64,000 nt of DNA from NCBI RefSeq assembly GCF_018320785.1, contig NW_024571692.1:1-64000 (forward strand). Reading direction: 5' to 3'. The notes beneath the pieces are model-generated. The model was not told the origin of the DNA. It searched no databases and worked only from the letters and a program-made list of their open reading frames with translations. This DNA is from Cheilinus undulatus (Eukaryota > Chordata > Actinopteri > Labriformes > Labridae). Of the stretch, positions 40,301-55,300 are shown piece by piece (within the stretch, counting starts at the first letter, position 1; each line of letters begins with the position of its first letter). Made by a program: the position numbers and the translations under genes.

Positions 40301-43300
40301 ATTCATGTTATTAGTCATGTTAACATGAATAAATACAATACACAATTCATGTTATTAATCAGGTCAACATGAATAAATACAATACACAATTCATGTTATT
40401 AATCAGGTCAACATGAATAAATACAATACACAATTCATGTTATTAATCATGTCAACATGAATAAATACAATACACAATTCATGTTATTAGTCATGTTAAC
40501 ATGAATAAATACAATACACAATTCATGTTATTAGTCATGTTAACATGAATAAATACAATACACAATTCATGTTATTAATCAGGTCAACATGAATAAATAC
40601 AATACACAATTCATGTTATTAGTCAGGTCAACATGAATAAATACAATACACAATGCATGTTATTAATCAGGTCAACATGAATAAATACAATACACAATTC
40701 ATGTTATTAATCATGTCAACATGAATAAATACAATACACAATTCATGTTATTAATCATGTCAACATGAATCAATACAATACACAATTCATGTTATTAATC
40801 ATGTTAACATGAATAAATACAATACACAATTCATGTTATTAATCATGTCAACATGAATCAATACAATACACAATTCATGTTATTAATCAATACAATACAC
40901 AATTCATGTTATTAATCAATACAATACACAATTCATGTTATTAATCAATACAATACACAATTCATGTTATTAATCATGTCAACATGAATAAATACAATAC
41001 ACAATGCATGTTATTAATCATGTCAACATGAATAAATACAATACACAATTCATGTTATTAATCATGTCAACATGAATAAATACAATACACAATTCATGTT
41101 ATTAATCAATACAATACACAATTCATGTTATTAATCAATACAATACACAATTCATGTTATTAATCAATACAATACACAATTCATGTTATTAATCATGTCA
41201 ACATGAATAAATACAATACACAATTCATGTTATCAATCATGTCAACATGAATAAATACAATACACAATTCATGTTATTGATCATGTCAACATGAATAAAT
41301 ACAATACACAATTCATGTTATTAATCAATGCAATACACAATTCATGTTATTAATCAGGTCAACATGAATAAATACAATACACAATTCATGTTATTAATCA
41401 ATGCAATACACAATTCATGTTATTAATCAGGTCAACATGAATAAATACAATACACAATTCATGTTATTAATCAGGTCAACATGACTAAATACAATACACA
41501 ATTCATGTTATTAGTCATGTTAACATGAATAAATACAATACACAATTCATGTTATTAATCAGGTCAACATGAATAAATACAATACACAATTCATGTTATT
41601 AATCAGGTCAACATGACTAAATACAATACACAATTCATGTTATTAGTCATGTTAACATGAATAAATACAATACACAATTCATGTTATTAATCAGGTCAAC
41701 ATGAATAAATACAAATCACAATTCATGTTATTAATCAGGTCAACATGACTAAATACAATACACAATTCATGTTATTAATCATGTTAACATGAATAAATAC
41801 AATACACAATTCATGTTATTAATCATGTCAGCATGAATAAATACAATACAAAATTCATGTTATTAATCAGGTCAACATGAATAAATACAATACACAATTC
41901 ATGTTATTAGTCATGTTAACATGAATAAATACAATACACAATTCATGTTATTAATCATGTCAACATGAATAAATACAATACACAATTCATGTTATTAGTC
42001 ATGTTAACATGAATAAATACAATACACAATTCATGTTATTAATCATGTCAGCATGAATAAATACAATACACAATTCATGTTATTAATCATGTCAACATGA
42101 ATAAATACAATACACAATTCATGTTATTAATCAGGTCAACATGAATAAATACAATACACAATTCATGTTATTAATCATGTCAACATGAATAAATACAATA
42201 CACAATTCATGTTATTAATCATGTCAACATGAATAAATACAATACACAATTCATGTTATTAATCAGGTCAACATGACTAAATACAATACACAATTCATGT
42301 TATTAGTCATGTTAACATGAATAAATACAATACACAATTCATGTTATTAATCAGGTCAACATGAATAAATACAATACACAATTCATGTTATTAATCAGGT
42401 CAACATGAATAAATACAATACACAATTCATGTTATTAATCATGTCAACATGAATAAATACAATACACAATTCATGTTATTAGTCATGTTAACATGAATAA
42501 ATACAATACACAATTCATGTTATTAATCAGGTCAACATGAATAAATACAATACACAATTCATGTTATTAATCATGTCAACATGAATAAATACAATACACA
42601 ATTCATGTTATTAATCAATACAATACACAATTCATGTTATTAATCAGGTCAACATGAATAAATACAATACACAATTCATGTTATTAATCATGTCAACATG
42701 AATAAATACAATACACAATTCATGTTATTAATCAGGTCAACATGACTAAATACAATACACAATTCATGTTATTAGTCATGTTAACATGAATAAATACAAT
42801 ACACAATTCATGTTATTAATCATGTCAACATGAATAAATACAATACACAATTCATGTTATTAGTCATGTTAACATGAATAAATACAATACACAATTCATG
42901 TTATTAATCAGGTCAACATGAATAAATACAATACACAATTCATGTTATTAATCATGTCAACATGAATAAATACAATACACAATTCATGTTATTAATCATG
43001 TCAACATGAATAAATACAATACAAAATTCATGTTATTAATCATGTCAACATGAATAAATACAATACACAATTCATGTTATTAATCATGTCAACATGAATA
43101 AATACAATACACAATTCATGTTATTAATCAATACAATACACAATTCATGTTATTAATCAATACAATACACAATTCATGTTATTAATCATGTCAGCATGAA
43201 TAAATACAATACACAATTCATGTTATTAATCAGGTCAACATGAATAAATACAATACACAATTCATGTTATTAATCATGTCACCATGAATAAATACAATAC

Positions 43301-46300
43301 ACAATTCATGTTATTAATCAATGCAATACACAATTCATGTTATTAATCAGGTCAACATGAATAAATACAATACACAATTCATGTTATTAATCAGGTCAAC
43401 ATGAATAAATACAATACACAATTCATGTTATTAATCATGTCAACATGAATAAATACAATACACAATTCATGTTATTCATGTCAACATGAATAAATACAAT
43501 ACACAATTCATGTTATTAATCAGGTCAACATGAATAAATACAATACACAATTCATGTTATTAATCATGTCAACATGAATAAATACAATACACAATTCATG
43601 TTATTAATCAGGTCAACATGAATAAATATAATACACAATTCATGTTATTAATCAGGTCAACATGAATAAATACAATACACAATTCATGTTATTAATCAGG
43701 TCAACATGAATAAATACAATACACAATTCATGTTATTAATCATATGAATACCAATTATCACAATTAATAATTCAACAAATTAATCGTAATTACATGACGT
43801 CAGTCAAGACGTGATTCCAAGTATTAATTATATTAACTTGAATTAAAGTAAGTATTCATCTTATAATCAAAGTGATATTAATTGTTATAATATCTATCTG
43901 TTTTATTACATCAATTATGTTTATCATAGATTGGAATCCCTATTAGAAATATCAAACGACAACAAGGGAGTAAAAGTGGTAACAGTTTTTCTGCAGCTTT
44001 CTGCAGTTTGTCTGGATGAAAAATGTTACAGTTCATCCTGTAGGGGGCGCTGTGTAAACGAGAACAGTTAAAATCTCTTTGTATTGATGTTACATTGTCC
44101 TTTAGGGGGCGCTGTGTAAAAGAGAACAGTTAAAATCTCTTGATAATGATGTTACTTTGTCCTGTAGGGGGCGCTGTGTAAAAGAGAACAGTTAAAATCT
44201 CTGTATAATGATGTTACTTTGTCCTGTAGGGGGCGCTGTGTAAAAGAGAACAGTTAAAATCTCTTGATAATGATGTTACTTTGTCCTGTAGGGGGCGCTG
44301 TGTAAAAGAGAACAGTTTAAATCTCTTTATAATGACGTTACTTTGTCCTGTAGGGGGCGCTGTGTAAAAGAGAACAGTTTAAATCTCTTTATAATGATGT
44401 TACTTTGTCCTGTAGGGGGCGCTGTGTAAAAGAGAACAGTTTAAATCTCTTTATAATGATGTTACTTTGTCCTGTAGGGGGCGCTGTGTAAAAGAGAACA
44501 GTTCAAATCTCTTTATAATGATGTTACTTTGTCCTGTAGGGGGCGCTGTGTAATCGAGACTAGTTTATATCTCTTTATATTGATGTTACTTTCTCCTGTA
44601 GGGGGCGCTGTGTAAAAGAGAATAGTTCAAATGTCTTGATAATGATGTCACTTTGTCCTTTAGGGGGTGCTGTGTAAAAGAGAACAGATAAGATCTCTGA
44701 AAATTGATGTTACCTTGTCCTTTGGGGGGTGCTATGTGATCGAGAACAGTTTAAATCTCTTTATATTGATGTTACTCTGTCCTGTAGGGGGCGCTGTGTA
44801 ATTGATGTTTGGATCTTCATCCTGCAGGGGTCGCTGTGCAGAGGGAGCAAGACTCTCCACTTCCTGTTCCTCTTGTTATCCTTCCGTACATGAAACATGG
44901 AGATTTACGGCGTTTTCTCATCGCCACACGTTACGGAGACCTTCCCATGGTAACAGAGATGTTTTATTTCCATCAGACAGGGTCCTGAAATAAAAACACT
45001 TTAAAACATTTTATTTTAGATAAAATATAGAAATGTCAGAAGTCTGGTGGAGTTTTCTGATTAATAATCATCAACCACAGAAAGTTCTAGAAGAGGTCTG
45101 AGTGATGCCAGCTGTCCAATTTTTGGGTGTTGTGGTCAAATTGGAACCTACGTCTCAAACTAACCTTAAAACAGATGAACAGGTGGAGTTAGATAAGCCA
45201 CACCCCTAATTATTCATTACTGGAATTCCATTTTATATAAGAGTAAAAGCATGAACCCCTAAAAACATTAAATATTCTGACCAAACTTTGCTGTGCGAGA
45301 GTCCTATTGTATCTGAAGGAATTAGAGCCTGAACACTGTCAGAAACCTCACAGGTATGTTCATACCTCCACCCTGAATACATTCATGTTCAATATACCTT
45401 GTTCTATCACAGCGCCCCCTGCTGGCAACACAAAGTTACTTTTTTTACATATAGTGTCCTCATTCCTCCATGCTTGGTTCAATCTTCCTCGAAGTTGTTC
45501 TGGAACAATCCTAACACCTCAGCCATTTTGCCAATCCAAGCCTCAAAGACCTGCCTCTAACCCTGTCACCATGGCGACGCCTCAAATGTCAAAAAACAGG
45601 AAGTTGTGTATTCATTGACTTATCAGCATAGAGCAAGCACCAAATGTAATATGCAGGAACCATTTAGGTCACTCTTACAAACATATGATTTTATTAGGGG
45701 GCGTGGCCTAAAAGCTCAATGGCGCCCCCTACAACATTTCAAAACATCAGCCCCTGCAACAGGTTTAACATAGGATTCTGAAAATTTGGTGGGCGTGTGC
45801 TGTGATGAGCTGTTTGCATGTGGGCGTGTTCAGTGTGATACTGTTGTCTTCCTCTAAAACTTTGAAGACCAGAGAATAATCTCATTCAAAGTTACATCAG
45901 TATTCAGTGAAAAAGTTTCCAAAAAGAGGCCTTATTTTGACATTCCGGGGAAGCTGGTGGACTTCCTGTTGGGATTTTGGCATTGGTCCAAGAGACTTTA
46001 TTGGAGGTGTGGTACACGCCAAAAATCATGTGTCTAGGTTAAAAGCAGAACGGGAGCTGATTGTTTTTGCCACATTGGGGCGCTGTGAAAAAGAAAGGAA
46101 TCAGAGGTATGGATGTAATCAGGATGAATGTGTGACCATCCCTGTTACATTTGGTGCTGACTGATGAAAGCACTGAAACGTCATGTGGAGTCATTCACCT
46201 AAAAAACAGCCAAAAATATTTTTAACTATAGAGAAAACTCACAAATAGCAGAAGGTGAGATCTCAAACTTGTCTGGTTTGTGGAAAAAAACTGGACAAAT

Positions 46301-49300
46301 GCCCTCAAACTGGTTCATTAAAATATGAAATTTGTGAATCACCCAAAAATGTCTAAAATTGACCAAAAATTGTTTGGTTGCGTGGTTCCTGTTCGTTTTA
46401 GAGGATGGACCAAAGAGGATTTTTTTTCCATTCAGACCTTATACATACATGTACCATTTCATGTCTGTAGGTCTTACCCAGCCCCCTATCTCACTTTTGG
46501 GGCTCCTGTGTGATGGACCTGCATAAAATCCACCACCAGATGGCTATTTCCACTGGGGGACAATTTTGGGGAATGTTTGGTGGGTTTGGGGGCATGTTAA
46601 CGCCGCAAATTACCAAAAAAAAAAAGGCCTACAGATACGAAAGGGCACAGACACTAATGATAATACATTTCAGATCACTATGTTATATTCTTCAAGGAAA
46701 AGAATAAAAAACAGCAGAAAAAAAATCACCAGATTATTGATTTATGTTTACATTGATTTTAATAACAAGTTTGAATATTCATCATGACATCAGATTATCT
46801 TATAATGATGAATAATTTCACCATTTGGCTGTTAAATGAAACTCCTGTCTGCAGGCTGTTCCTCTCAGGACTCTGGTTGGCTTCATGGTGGACATCTCTG
46901 CCGGGATGGTCTATTTGAGTTCTAAAGGATTCCTGCATCGAGATCTTGCCGCACGCAACTGCATGTGAGTAACTATGTGAGTAACTGCATGTGAGTAACT
47001 GCATGTGAGTAACTGTATGTGAGTAACTGCATGTGAGTAACTGCATGTGAGTAACTATGTGAGTAACTGCATGTGAGTAACTGCCTGTGAGTAACTGCAT
47101 GTGAGTAACTGCCTGTGAGTAACTGCATGTGAGTAACTATGTGAGTAACTGCATGTGAGTAACTGTATGTGAGTAACTGTATGTGAGTAACTGCATGTGA
47201 GTAACTGCATGTGAGTAACTATGTGAGTAACTGCATGTGAGTAACTATGTGAGTAACTGCATGTGAGTAACTATGTGAGTAACTGCATGTGAGTAACTGT
47301 ATGTGAGTAACTGCATGTAAGTAACTGTATGTGAGTAACTGTATGTGAGTAACTGTATGTGAGTAACTGCATGTGAGTAACTGTATGTGAGTAACTGTAT
47401 GTGAGTAACTGTATGTGAGTAATTGTATGTGAGTAACTGTATGTGAGTAAATTTATATGACTAACTGTATGTGAGTAACTGTATGTGAGTAATTGTGTGT
47501 GAGTAACTGCATGTAAGTAACTGTATGTGAGTAACTGTATGTGAGTAACTGCATGTGAGTAACTGCATGTGAGTAACTGCATGTGAGTAACTGTATGTGA
47601 GTAACTATGTGAGTAACTGCATGTGAGTAACTATGTGAGTAACAGTATGTGAGTAACTGCATGTGAGTAACTGCATGTGAGTTACTATGTGAGTAACTGC
47701 ATGTGAGTAACTATGTGAGTAACTGCATGTGAGTAACTGCATGTGAGTAACTGCTTGTGAGTAACTGCATGTGAGTAACTGCATGTGAGTAACTATGTGA
47801 GTAACTGTATGTGAGTAACTGTATGTGAGTAACTATGTGAGTAACTGCATGTGAGTAACTATGTGAGTAACTGTATGTGAGTAACTGCATGTGAGTAACT
47901 GCATGTGAGTAACTGCTTGTGAGTAACTGCATGTGAGTAACTGCATGTGAGTAACTATGTGAGTAACTGTATGTGAGTAACTGCTTGTGAGTAACTGCAT
48001 GTGAGTAACTGCATGTGAGTAACTATGTGAGTAACTGCATGTGAGTAACTGCATGTGAGTAACTGCATGTGAGTAACTGCATGTGAGTAACTATGTGAGT
48101 AACTGCATGTGAGTAACTGCATGTGAGTAACTGTATGTGAGTAACTATGTGAGAAACTGCATGTGAGTAACTGCATGTGAGTAACTGTATGAGTAACTAT
48201 GTGAGTAACTGCATGTGAGTAACTGCATTTGAGTAACTATGTGAGTAACTGCATGTGAGTAACTGTATGTGAGTAACTGTATGTGAGTAACTATGTGAGT
48301 AACTGCATGTGAGTAACTGCATTTGAGTAACTATGTAAGTAACTGCATGTGAGTAACTGCATGTGAGTAACTGCATGTGAGTAACTGTATGTGAGTAACT
48401 GCATGTGAGTAACTGCATGTGAGTAACTGCATGTGAGTAACTGTGTAAGTAACTGTATGTGAGTAACTATGTGAGTAACTGCATGTGAGTAACTGCATTT
48501 GAGTAACTATGTGAGTAACTGCATGTGAGTAACTGTATGTGAGTAACTGTATGTGAGTAACTGCATGTGAGTAACTATATGAGTAACTTCATGTGAGTAA
48601 CTGCATGTGAGTAACTGCCTGTGAGTAACTGCATGTGAGTAACTATGTGAGTAACTGCATGTGAGTAACTGTATGTGAGTAATTGTGTGTGAGTAACTGC
48701 ATGTGAGTAACTGTATGTGAGTAACTGCATGTGAGTAACTGTATGTGAGTAATTGTGTGTGAGTAACTGCATGTGAGTAACTGTATGTGAGTAACTGTAT
48801 GTGAGTAATTGTGTGTGAGTAACTGCATGTGAGTAACTGCATGTGAGTAACTGTATGTGAGTAATTGTGTGTGAGTAACTGCATGTGAGTAACTGCATGT
48901 GAGTAACTGTATGTGAGTAACTGCATGTGAGTAACTGTATGTGAGTAACTGTATGTGAGTAATTGTGTGTGAGTAACTGCATGTGAGTAACTGTATGTGA
49001 GTAATTGTGTGTGAGTAACTGCATGTGAGTAACTGCATGTGAGTAACTGTTTGTGAGTAACTGCATGTGAGTAACTGTATGTGAGTAACTGTATGTGAGT
49101 AAATTTATATGACTAACTGTATGTGAGTAACTGCATGTGAATAACTGTATGTGAGTAACTGTATGTGAGTAAATTTATATGACTAACTGTATGTGAGTAA
49201 CTGCATGTGAGTAACTGTATCTGAGTAATTGTGTGTGAGTAACTGTATGTGAGTAAATTTATATGACTAACTGTATGTGAGTAACTGCATGTGAGTAACT

Positions 49301-52300
49301 GTATGTGAGTAACTGTATGTGAGTAATTGTATGTGAGTAACTGTATGTGAGTAAATTTATATGACTAACTGTATGTGAGTAACTGTATGTGAGTAATTGT
49401 GTGTGAGTAACTGCATGTAAGTAACTGTATGTGAGTAACTGTATGTGAGTAACTGTATGTGAGTAACTGCATGTGAGTAACTGTATGTGAGTAACTGTAT
49501 GTGAGTAACTGTATGTGAGTAACTGCATGTGAGTAAATTTATATGACTAACTGTATGTGAGTAACTGTATGTGAGTAATTGTGTGTGAGTAACTGCATGT
49601 GAGTAACTGTATGTGAGTAACTGTATGTGAGTAACTGCATGTGAGTAACTGCATGTGAGTAACTGTATGTGAGTAACTGTATGTGAGTAACTGTATGTGA
49701 GTAACTGCATGTGAGTAAATTTATATGACTAACTGTATGTGAGTAACTGTATGTGAGTAATTGTGTGTGAGTAACTGCATGTAAGTAACTGTATGTGAGT
49801 AACTGTATGTGAGTAACTATGTGAGAAACTGCATGTAAGTAACTGTATGAGTAACTATGTGAGTAACTGCATGTGAGTAACTGCATTTGAGTAACTATGT
49901 GAGTAACTGCATGTAAGTAACTGTATGTGAGTAACTGTATGTGAGTAACTATGTGAGAAACTGCATGTGAGTAACTGTATGAGTAACTATGTGAGTAACT
50001 GCATGTGAGTAACTGCATTTGAGTAACTATGTGAGTAACTGCATGTGAGTAACTGTATGTGAGTAACTGTATGTGAGTAACTATGTGAGTAACTGCATGT
50101 GAGTAACTGTATGAGTAACTATGTGAGTAACTGAATGTGAGTAACTGCATTTGAGTAACTATGTGAGTAACTGCATGTGAGTAACTGTATGTGAGTAACT
50201 GTATGTGAGTAACTATGTGAGTAACTATGTGAGTAACTGCATGTGAGTAACTGCATGTGAGTAACTGTATGTGAGTAACTATGTGAGAAACTGCATGTGA
50301 GTAACTGTATGAGTAACTATGTGAGTAACTGCATGTGAGTAACTGCATTTGAGTAACTATGTAAGTAACTGCATGTGTGTAACTGCATGTGAGTAACTGC
50401 ATGTGAGTAACTGCATGTGAGTAACTGTATGTGAGTAACTGCATGTGAGTAACTGCATGTGAGTAACTGCATGTGAGTAACTGCATGTGAGTAACTGCAT
50501 TTGAGTAACTATGTGAGTAACTGTGTAAGTAACTGTATGTGAGTAACTATGTGAGTAACTGCATGTGAGTAACTGCATTTGAGTACCTATGTGAGTAACT
50601 GCATGTGAGTAACTGTATGTGAGTAACTGTATGTGAGTAACTATGTGAGTAACTGCATGTGAGTAACTATATGAGTAACTTCATGTGAGTAACTGCATGT
50701 GAGTAACTGCATGTGAGTAACTGTATGTGAGTAATTGTGTGTTAGTAACTGCATGTGAGTAACTGTATGTGAGTAACTGTATGTGAGTAATTGTGTGTGA
50801 GTAACTGCATGTGAGTAACTGTATGTGAGTAACTGCATGTGAGTAAATTTATATGACTAACTGTATGTGAGTAACTGCATGTGAGTAACTGCATGTGAGT
50901 AACTGCATGTGAGTAACTGCATGTGAGTAACTGTATGTGAGTAATTGTGTGTGAGTAACTGCATGTGAGTAACTGTATGTGAGTAACTGTGTGTGAGTAA
51001 TTGTGTGTGAGTAACTGCATGTGAGTAACTGCATGTGAGTAACTGTATGTGAGTAATTGTGTGTGAGTAACTGTATGTGAGTAACTGCATGTGAGTAACT
51101 ATGTGAGTAACTGCATGTGAGTAACTGTATGTGAGTAACTGTATGTGAGTAATTGTGTGTGAGTAACTGCATGTGAGTAACTGCATGTGAGTAACTGTAT
51201 GTGAGTAATTGTGTGTGAGTAACTGCATGTGAGTAACTGCATGTGAGTAACTGCATGTGAGTAACTGTATGTGAGTAACTGCATGTGAGTAACTGTATGT
51301 GAGTAACTGCATGTGAGTAACTGTATGTGAGTAACTGTATGTGAGTAAATTTATATGACTAACTGTATGTGAGTAACTGTATGTGAGTAAATTTATATGA
51401 CTAACTGCATGTGAGTAACTGTATGTGAGTAACTGTATGTGAGTAAATTTATATGACTAACTGTATGTGAGTAACTGCATGTGAGTAACTGCATGTGAGT
51501 AACTGTATCTGAGTAATTGTGTGTGAGTAACTGTATGTGAGTAAATTTATATGACTAACTGTATGTGAGTAACTGCATGTGAGTAACTGTATGTGAGTAA
51601 CTGTATGTGAGTAATTGTATGTGAGTAACTGTATGTGAGTAAATTTATATGACTAACTGTATGTGAGTAACTGTATGTGAGTAATTGTGTGTGAGTAACT
51701 GCATGTAAGTAACTGTATGTGAGTAACTGTATGTGAGTAACTGTATGTGAGTAACTGTATGTGAGCAAATTTATATGACTAACTGTATGTGAGTAACTGT
51801 ATGTGAGTAATTGTGTGTGAGTTACTGTATGTGAGTAACTGTGAGTAACTGTATGTGAGTAACTGCATGTGAGTAACTGTATGTGAGTAACTGTATGTGA
51901 GTAACTGTATGTGAGTAACTGCATGTGAGTAAATTTATATGACTAACTGTATGTGAGTAACTGTATGTGAGTAGTTGTGTGTGAGTAACTGCATGTGAGT
52001 AACTGTATGTGAGTAACTGTATGTGAGTAACTGCATGTGAGTAACTGCATGTGAGTAACTGTATGTGAGTAACTGTATGTGAGTAACTGCATGTGAGTAA
52101 ATTTATATGACTAACTGTATGTGAGTAACTGTATGTGACTAATTGTGTGTGAGTAACTGCATGTGAGTAACTGTATGTGAGTAACTGTATGTGAGTAACT
52201 GCATGTGAGTAAATTTATATGACTAACTGTATGTGAGTAACTGCATGTGAGTAAATTTATATGACTAACTGTATGTGAGTAACTGCATGTGAGTAAATTT

Positions 52301-55300
52301 ATATGACTAACTGTATGTGAGTTACTGTATGTGAGTAACTGTATGTGAGTAACTGCATGTGAGTAAATTTATATGACTAACTGTATGTGAGTAACTGCAT
52401 GTGAGTAAATTTATATGACTAACTGTATATGAGTTACTGTATGTGAGTAACTGTATGTGAGTAACTGCATGTGAGTAAATTTATATGACTAACTGTATGT
52501 GAGTTACTGTATGTGAGTAACTGTATGTGAGTAACTGCATGTGAGTAAATTAATATGACTAACTGTATGTGAGTAACTGCATGTGAGTAAATTTATATGA
52601 CTAACTGTATGTGAGTAACTGCATGTGAGTAAATTTATATGACTAACTGTATATGAGTTACTGTATGTGAGTAACTGTATGTGAGTAACTGCATGTGAGT
52701 AAATTTATATGACTAACTGTATGTGAGTAATTGTGTGTGAGTAACTGCATGTGAGTAACTGCATGTGAGTAACTGTATGTGAGTAACTGCATGTGAGTAA
52801 CTGTATGTGAGTAACTGTATGTGAGTAACTGCATGTGAGTAACAGTAAGTGAGTAACTGTATGTGAGTAACTGTATGTGAGTAACTGTATGTGAGTAACT
52901 GTATGTGAGTAACTGTATGTGAGTAACTGCATGTGAGTAAATTTATATGACTAACTGTATGTGAGTAATTGTGTGTGAGTAACTGCATGTGAGTAACTGC
53001 ATGTGAGTAACTGTATGTGAGTAACTGCATGTGAGTAACTGTATGTGAGTAACTGTATGTGAGTAACTGTATGTGAGTAACTGTATGTGAGTAACTGCAT
53101 GTGAGTAACAGTATGTGAGTAACTGTATGTGAGTAACTGCATGTGAGTAACTGTATGTGAGTAACTGTATGTGAGTAACTGTATGTGAGTAACTGTATGA
53201 GAGTAATTGTGTGTGAGTAACTGCATGTGAGTAACTGTATGTGAGTAACTGTATGTGAGTAACTGTATGAGAGTAATTGTGTGTGAGTAACTGCATGTGA
53301 GTAACTGCATGTGAGTAACTGTATGTGAGTAACTGCATGTGAGTAACTGTATGTGAGTAACTGTATGTGAGTAACTGCATGTGAGTAACTGTATGTGAGT
53401 AATTGTATGTGAGTAACTGCATGTGAGTAATTGTATGTGAGTAACTGTATGTGAGTAACTGCATGTGAGTAACTGCATGTGAGTAACTGTATGTGAGTAA
53501 CTGCATGTGAGTAACTGTATGTGAGTAACTGTATGTGAGTAACTGCATGTGAGTAACTGTATGTGAGTAATTGTATGTGAGTAACTGCATGTGAGTAACT
53601 GTATGTGAGTAATTGTGTGTGAGTAACTGCATGTGAGTAACTGTATGTGAGTAATTGTATGTGAGTAACTGCATGTGAGTAATTGTATGTGAGTAACTGT
53701 ATGTGAGTAACTGCATGTGAGTAACTGTATGTGACTAACTGTATGTGAGTAACTGTATGTGAGTAATTGTGTGTGAGTAACTGCATGTGAGTAACTGTAT
53801 GTGAGTAATTGTATGTGAGTAACTGCATGTGAGTAACTGTATGTGACTAACTGTATGTGAGTAACTGTATGTGAGTAATTGTATGTGAGTAACTGCATGT
53901 GAGTAACTGCATGTGAGTAACTGTATGTGAGTAACTGTATGTGAGTAACTGCATGTGAGTAACTGTATGTGACTAACTGTATGTGAGTAACTGTATGTGA
54001 GTAACTGTATGTGAGTAATTGTGTGTGAGTAACTGCATGTGAGTAAATTTATATGACAAACTGTATGTGAGTAACTGTATGTGAGTAATTGTGTGTGAGT
54101 AAATTTATATGACTAACTGCATGTGAGTAACTGCATGTGAGTAAATTTATATGACTAACTGCATGTGAGTAACTGCATGTGAGTAAATTTATATGACTAA
54201 CTGCATGTGAGTAACTGCATGTGAGTAAATTTATATGACTAACTGTATGTGAGTAATTGTGTGTGAGTAACTGCATGTGAGTAACTGCATGTGAGTAACT
54301 GTATGTGAGTAACTGCATGTGAGTAACTGTATGTGAGTAACTGTATGTGAGTAACTGCATGTGAGTAACAGTATGTGAGTAACTGTATGTGAGTAACTGC
54401 ATGTGAGTAACTGTATGTGAGTAACTGTATGTGAGTAACTGTATGTGAGTAACTGTATGAGAGTAATTGTGTGTGAGTAACTGCATGTGAGTAACTGTAT
54501 GTGAGTAACTGTATGTGAGTAACTGTATGAGAGTAATTGTGTGTGAGTAACTGCATGTGAGTAACTGCATGTGAGTAACTGTATGTGAGTAACTGCATGT
54601 GAGTAACTGTATGTGAGTAACTGTATGTGAGTAACTGCATGTGAGTAACTGTATGTGAGTAATTGTATGTGAGTAACTGCATGTGAGTAACTGTATGTGA
54701 GTAACTGTATGTGAGTAACTGCATGTGAGTAACTGCATGTGAGTAACTGTATGTGAGTAACTGCATGTGAGTAACTGTATGTGAGTAACTGTATGTGAGT
54801 AACTGCATGTGAGTAACTGTATGTGAGTAACTGTATGTGAGTAACTGCATGTGAGTAACTGTATGTGAGTAATTGTATGTGAGTAACTGCATGTGAGTAA
54901 CTGTATGTGACTAACTGTATGTGAGTAACTGTATGTGAGTAATTGTATGTGAGTAACTGCATGTGAGTAACTGCATGTGAGTAACTGTATGTGAGTAACT
55001 GTATGTGAGTAACTGCATGTGAGTAACTGTATGTGACTAACTGTATGTGAGTAACTGTATGTGAGTAACTGTATGTGAGTAATTGTGTGTGAGTAACTGC
55101 ATGTGAGTAAATTTATATGACAAACTGTATGTGAGTAACTGTATGTGAGTAATTGTGTGTGAGTAACTGCATGTGAGTAACTGCATGTGAGTAAATTTAT
55201 ATGACTAACTGCATGTGAGTAACTGCATGTGAGTAAATTTATATGACTAACTGTATGTGAGTAACTGTAGGGGGGGGCAGCAGGACCACCAGGAGCATCA

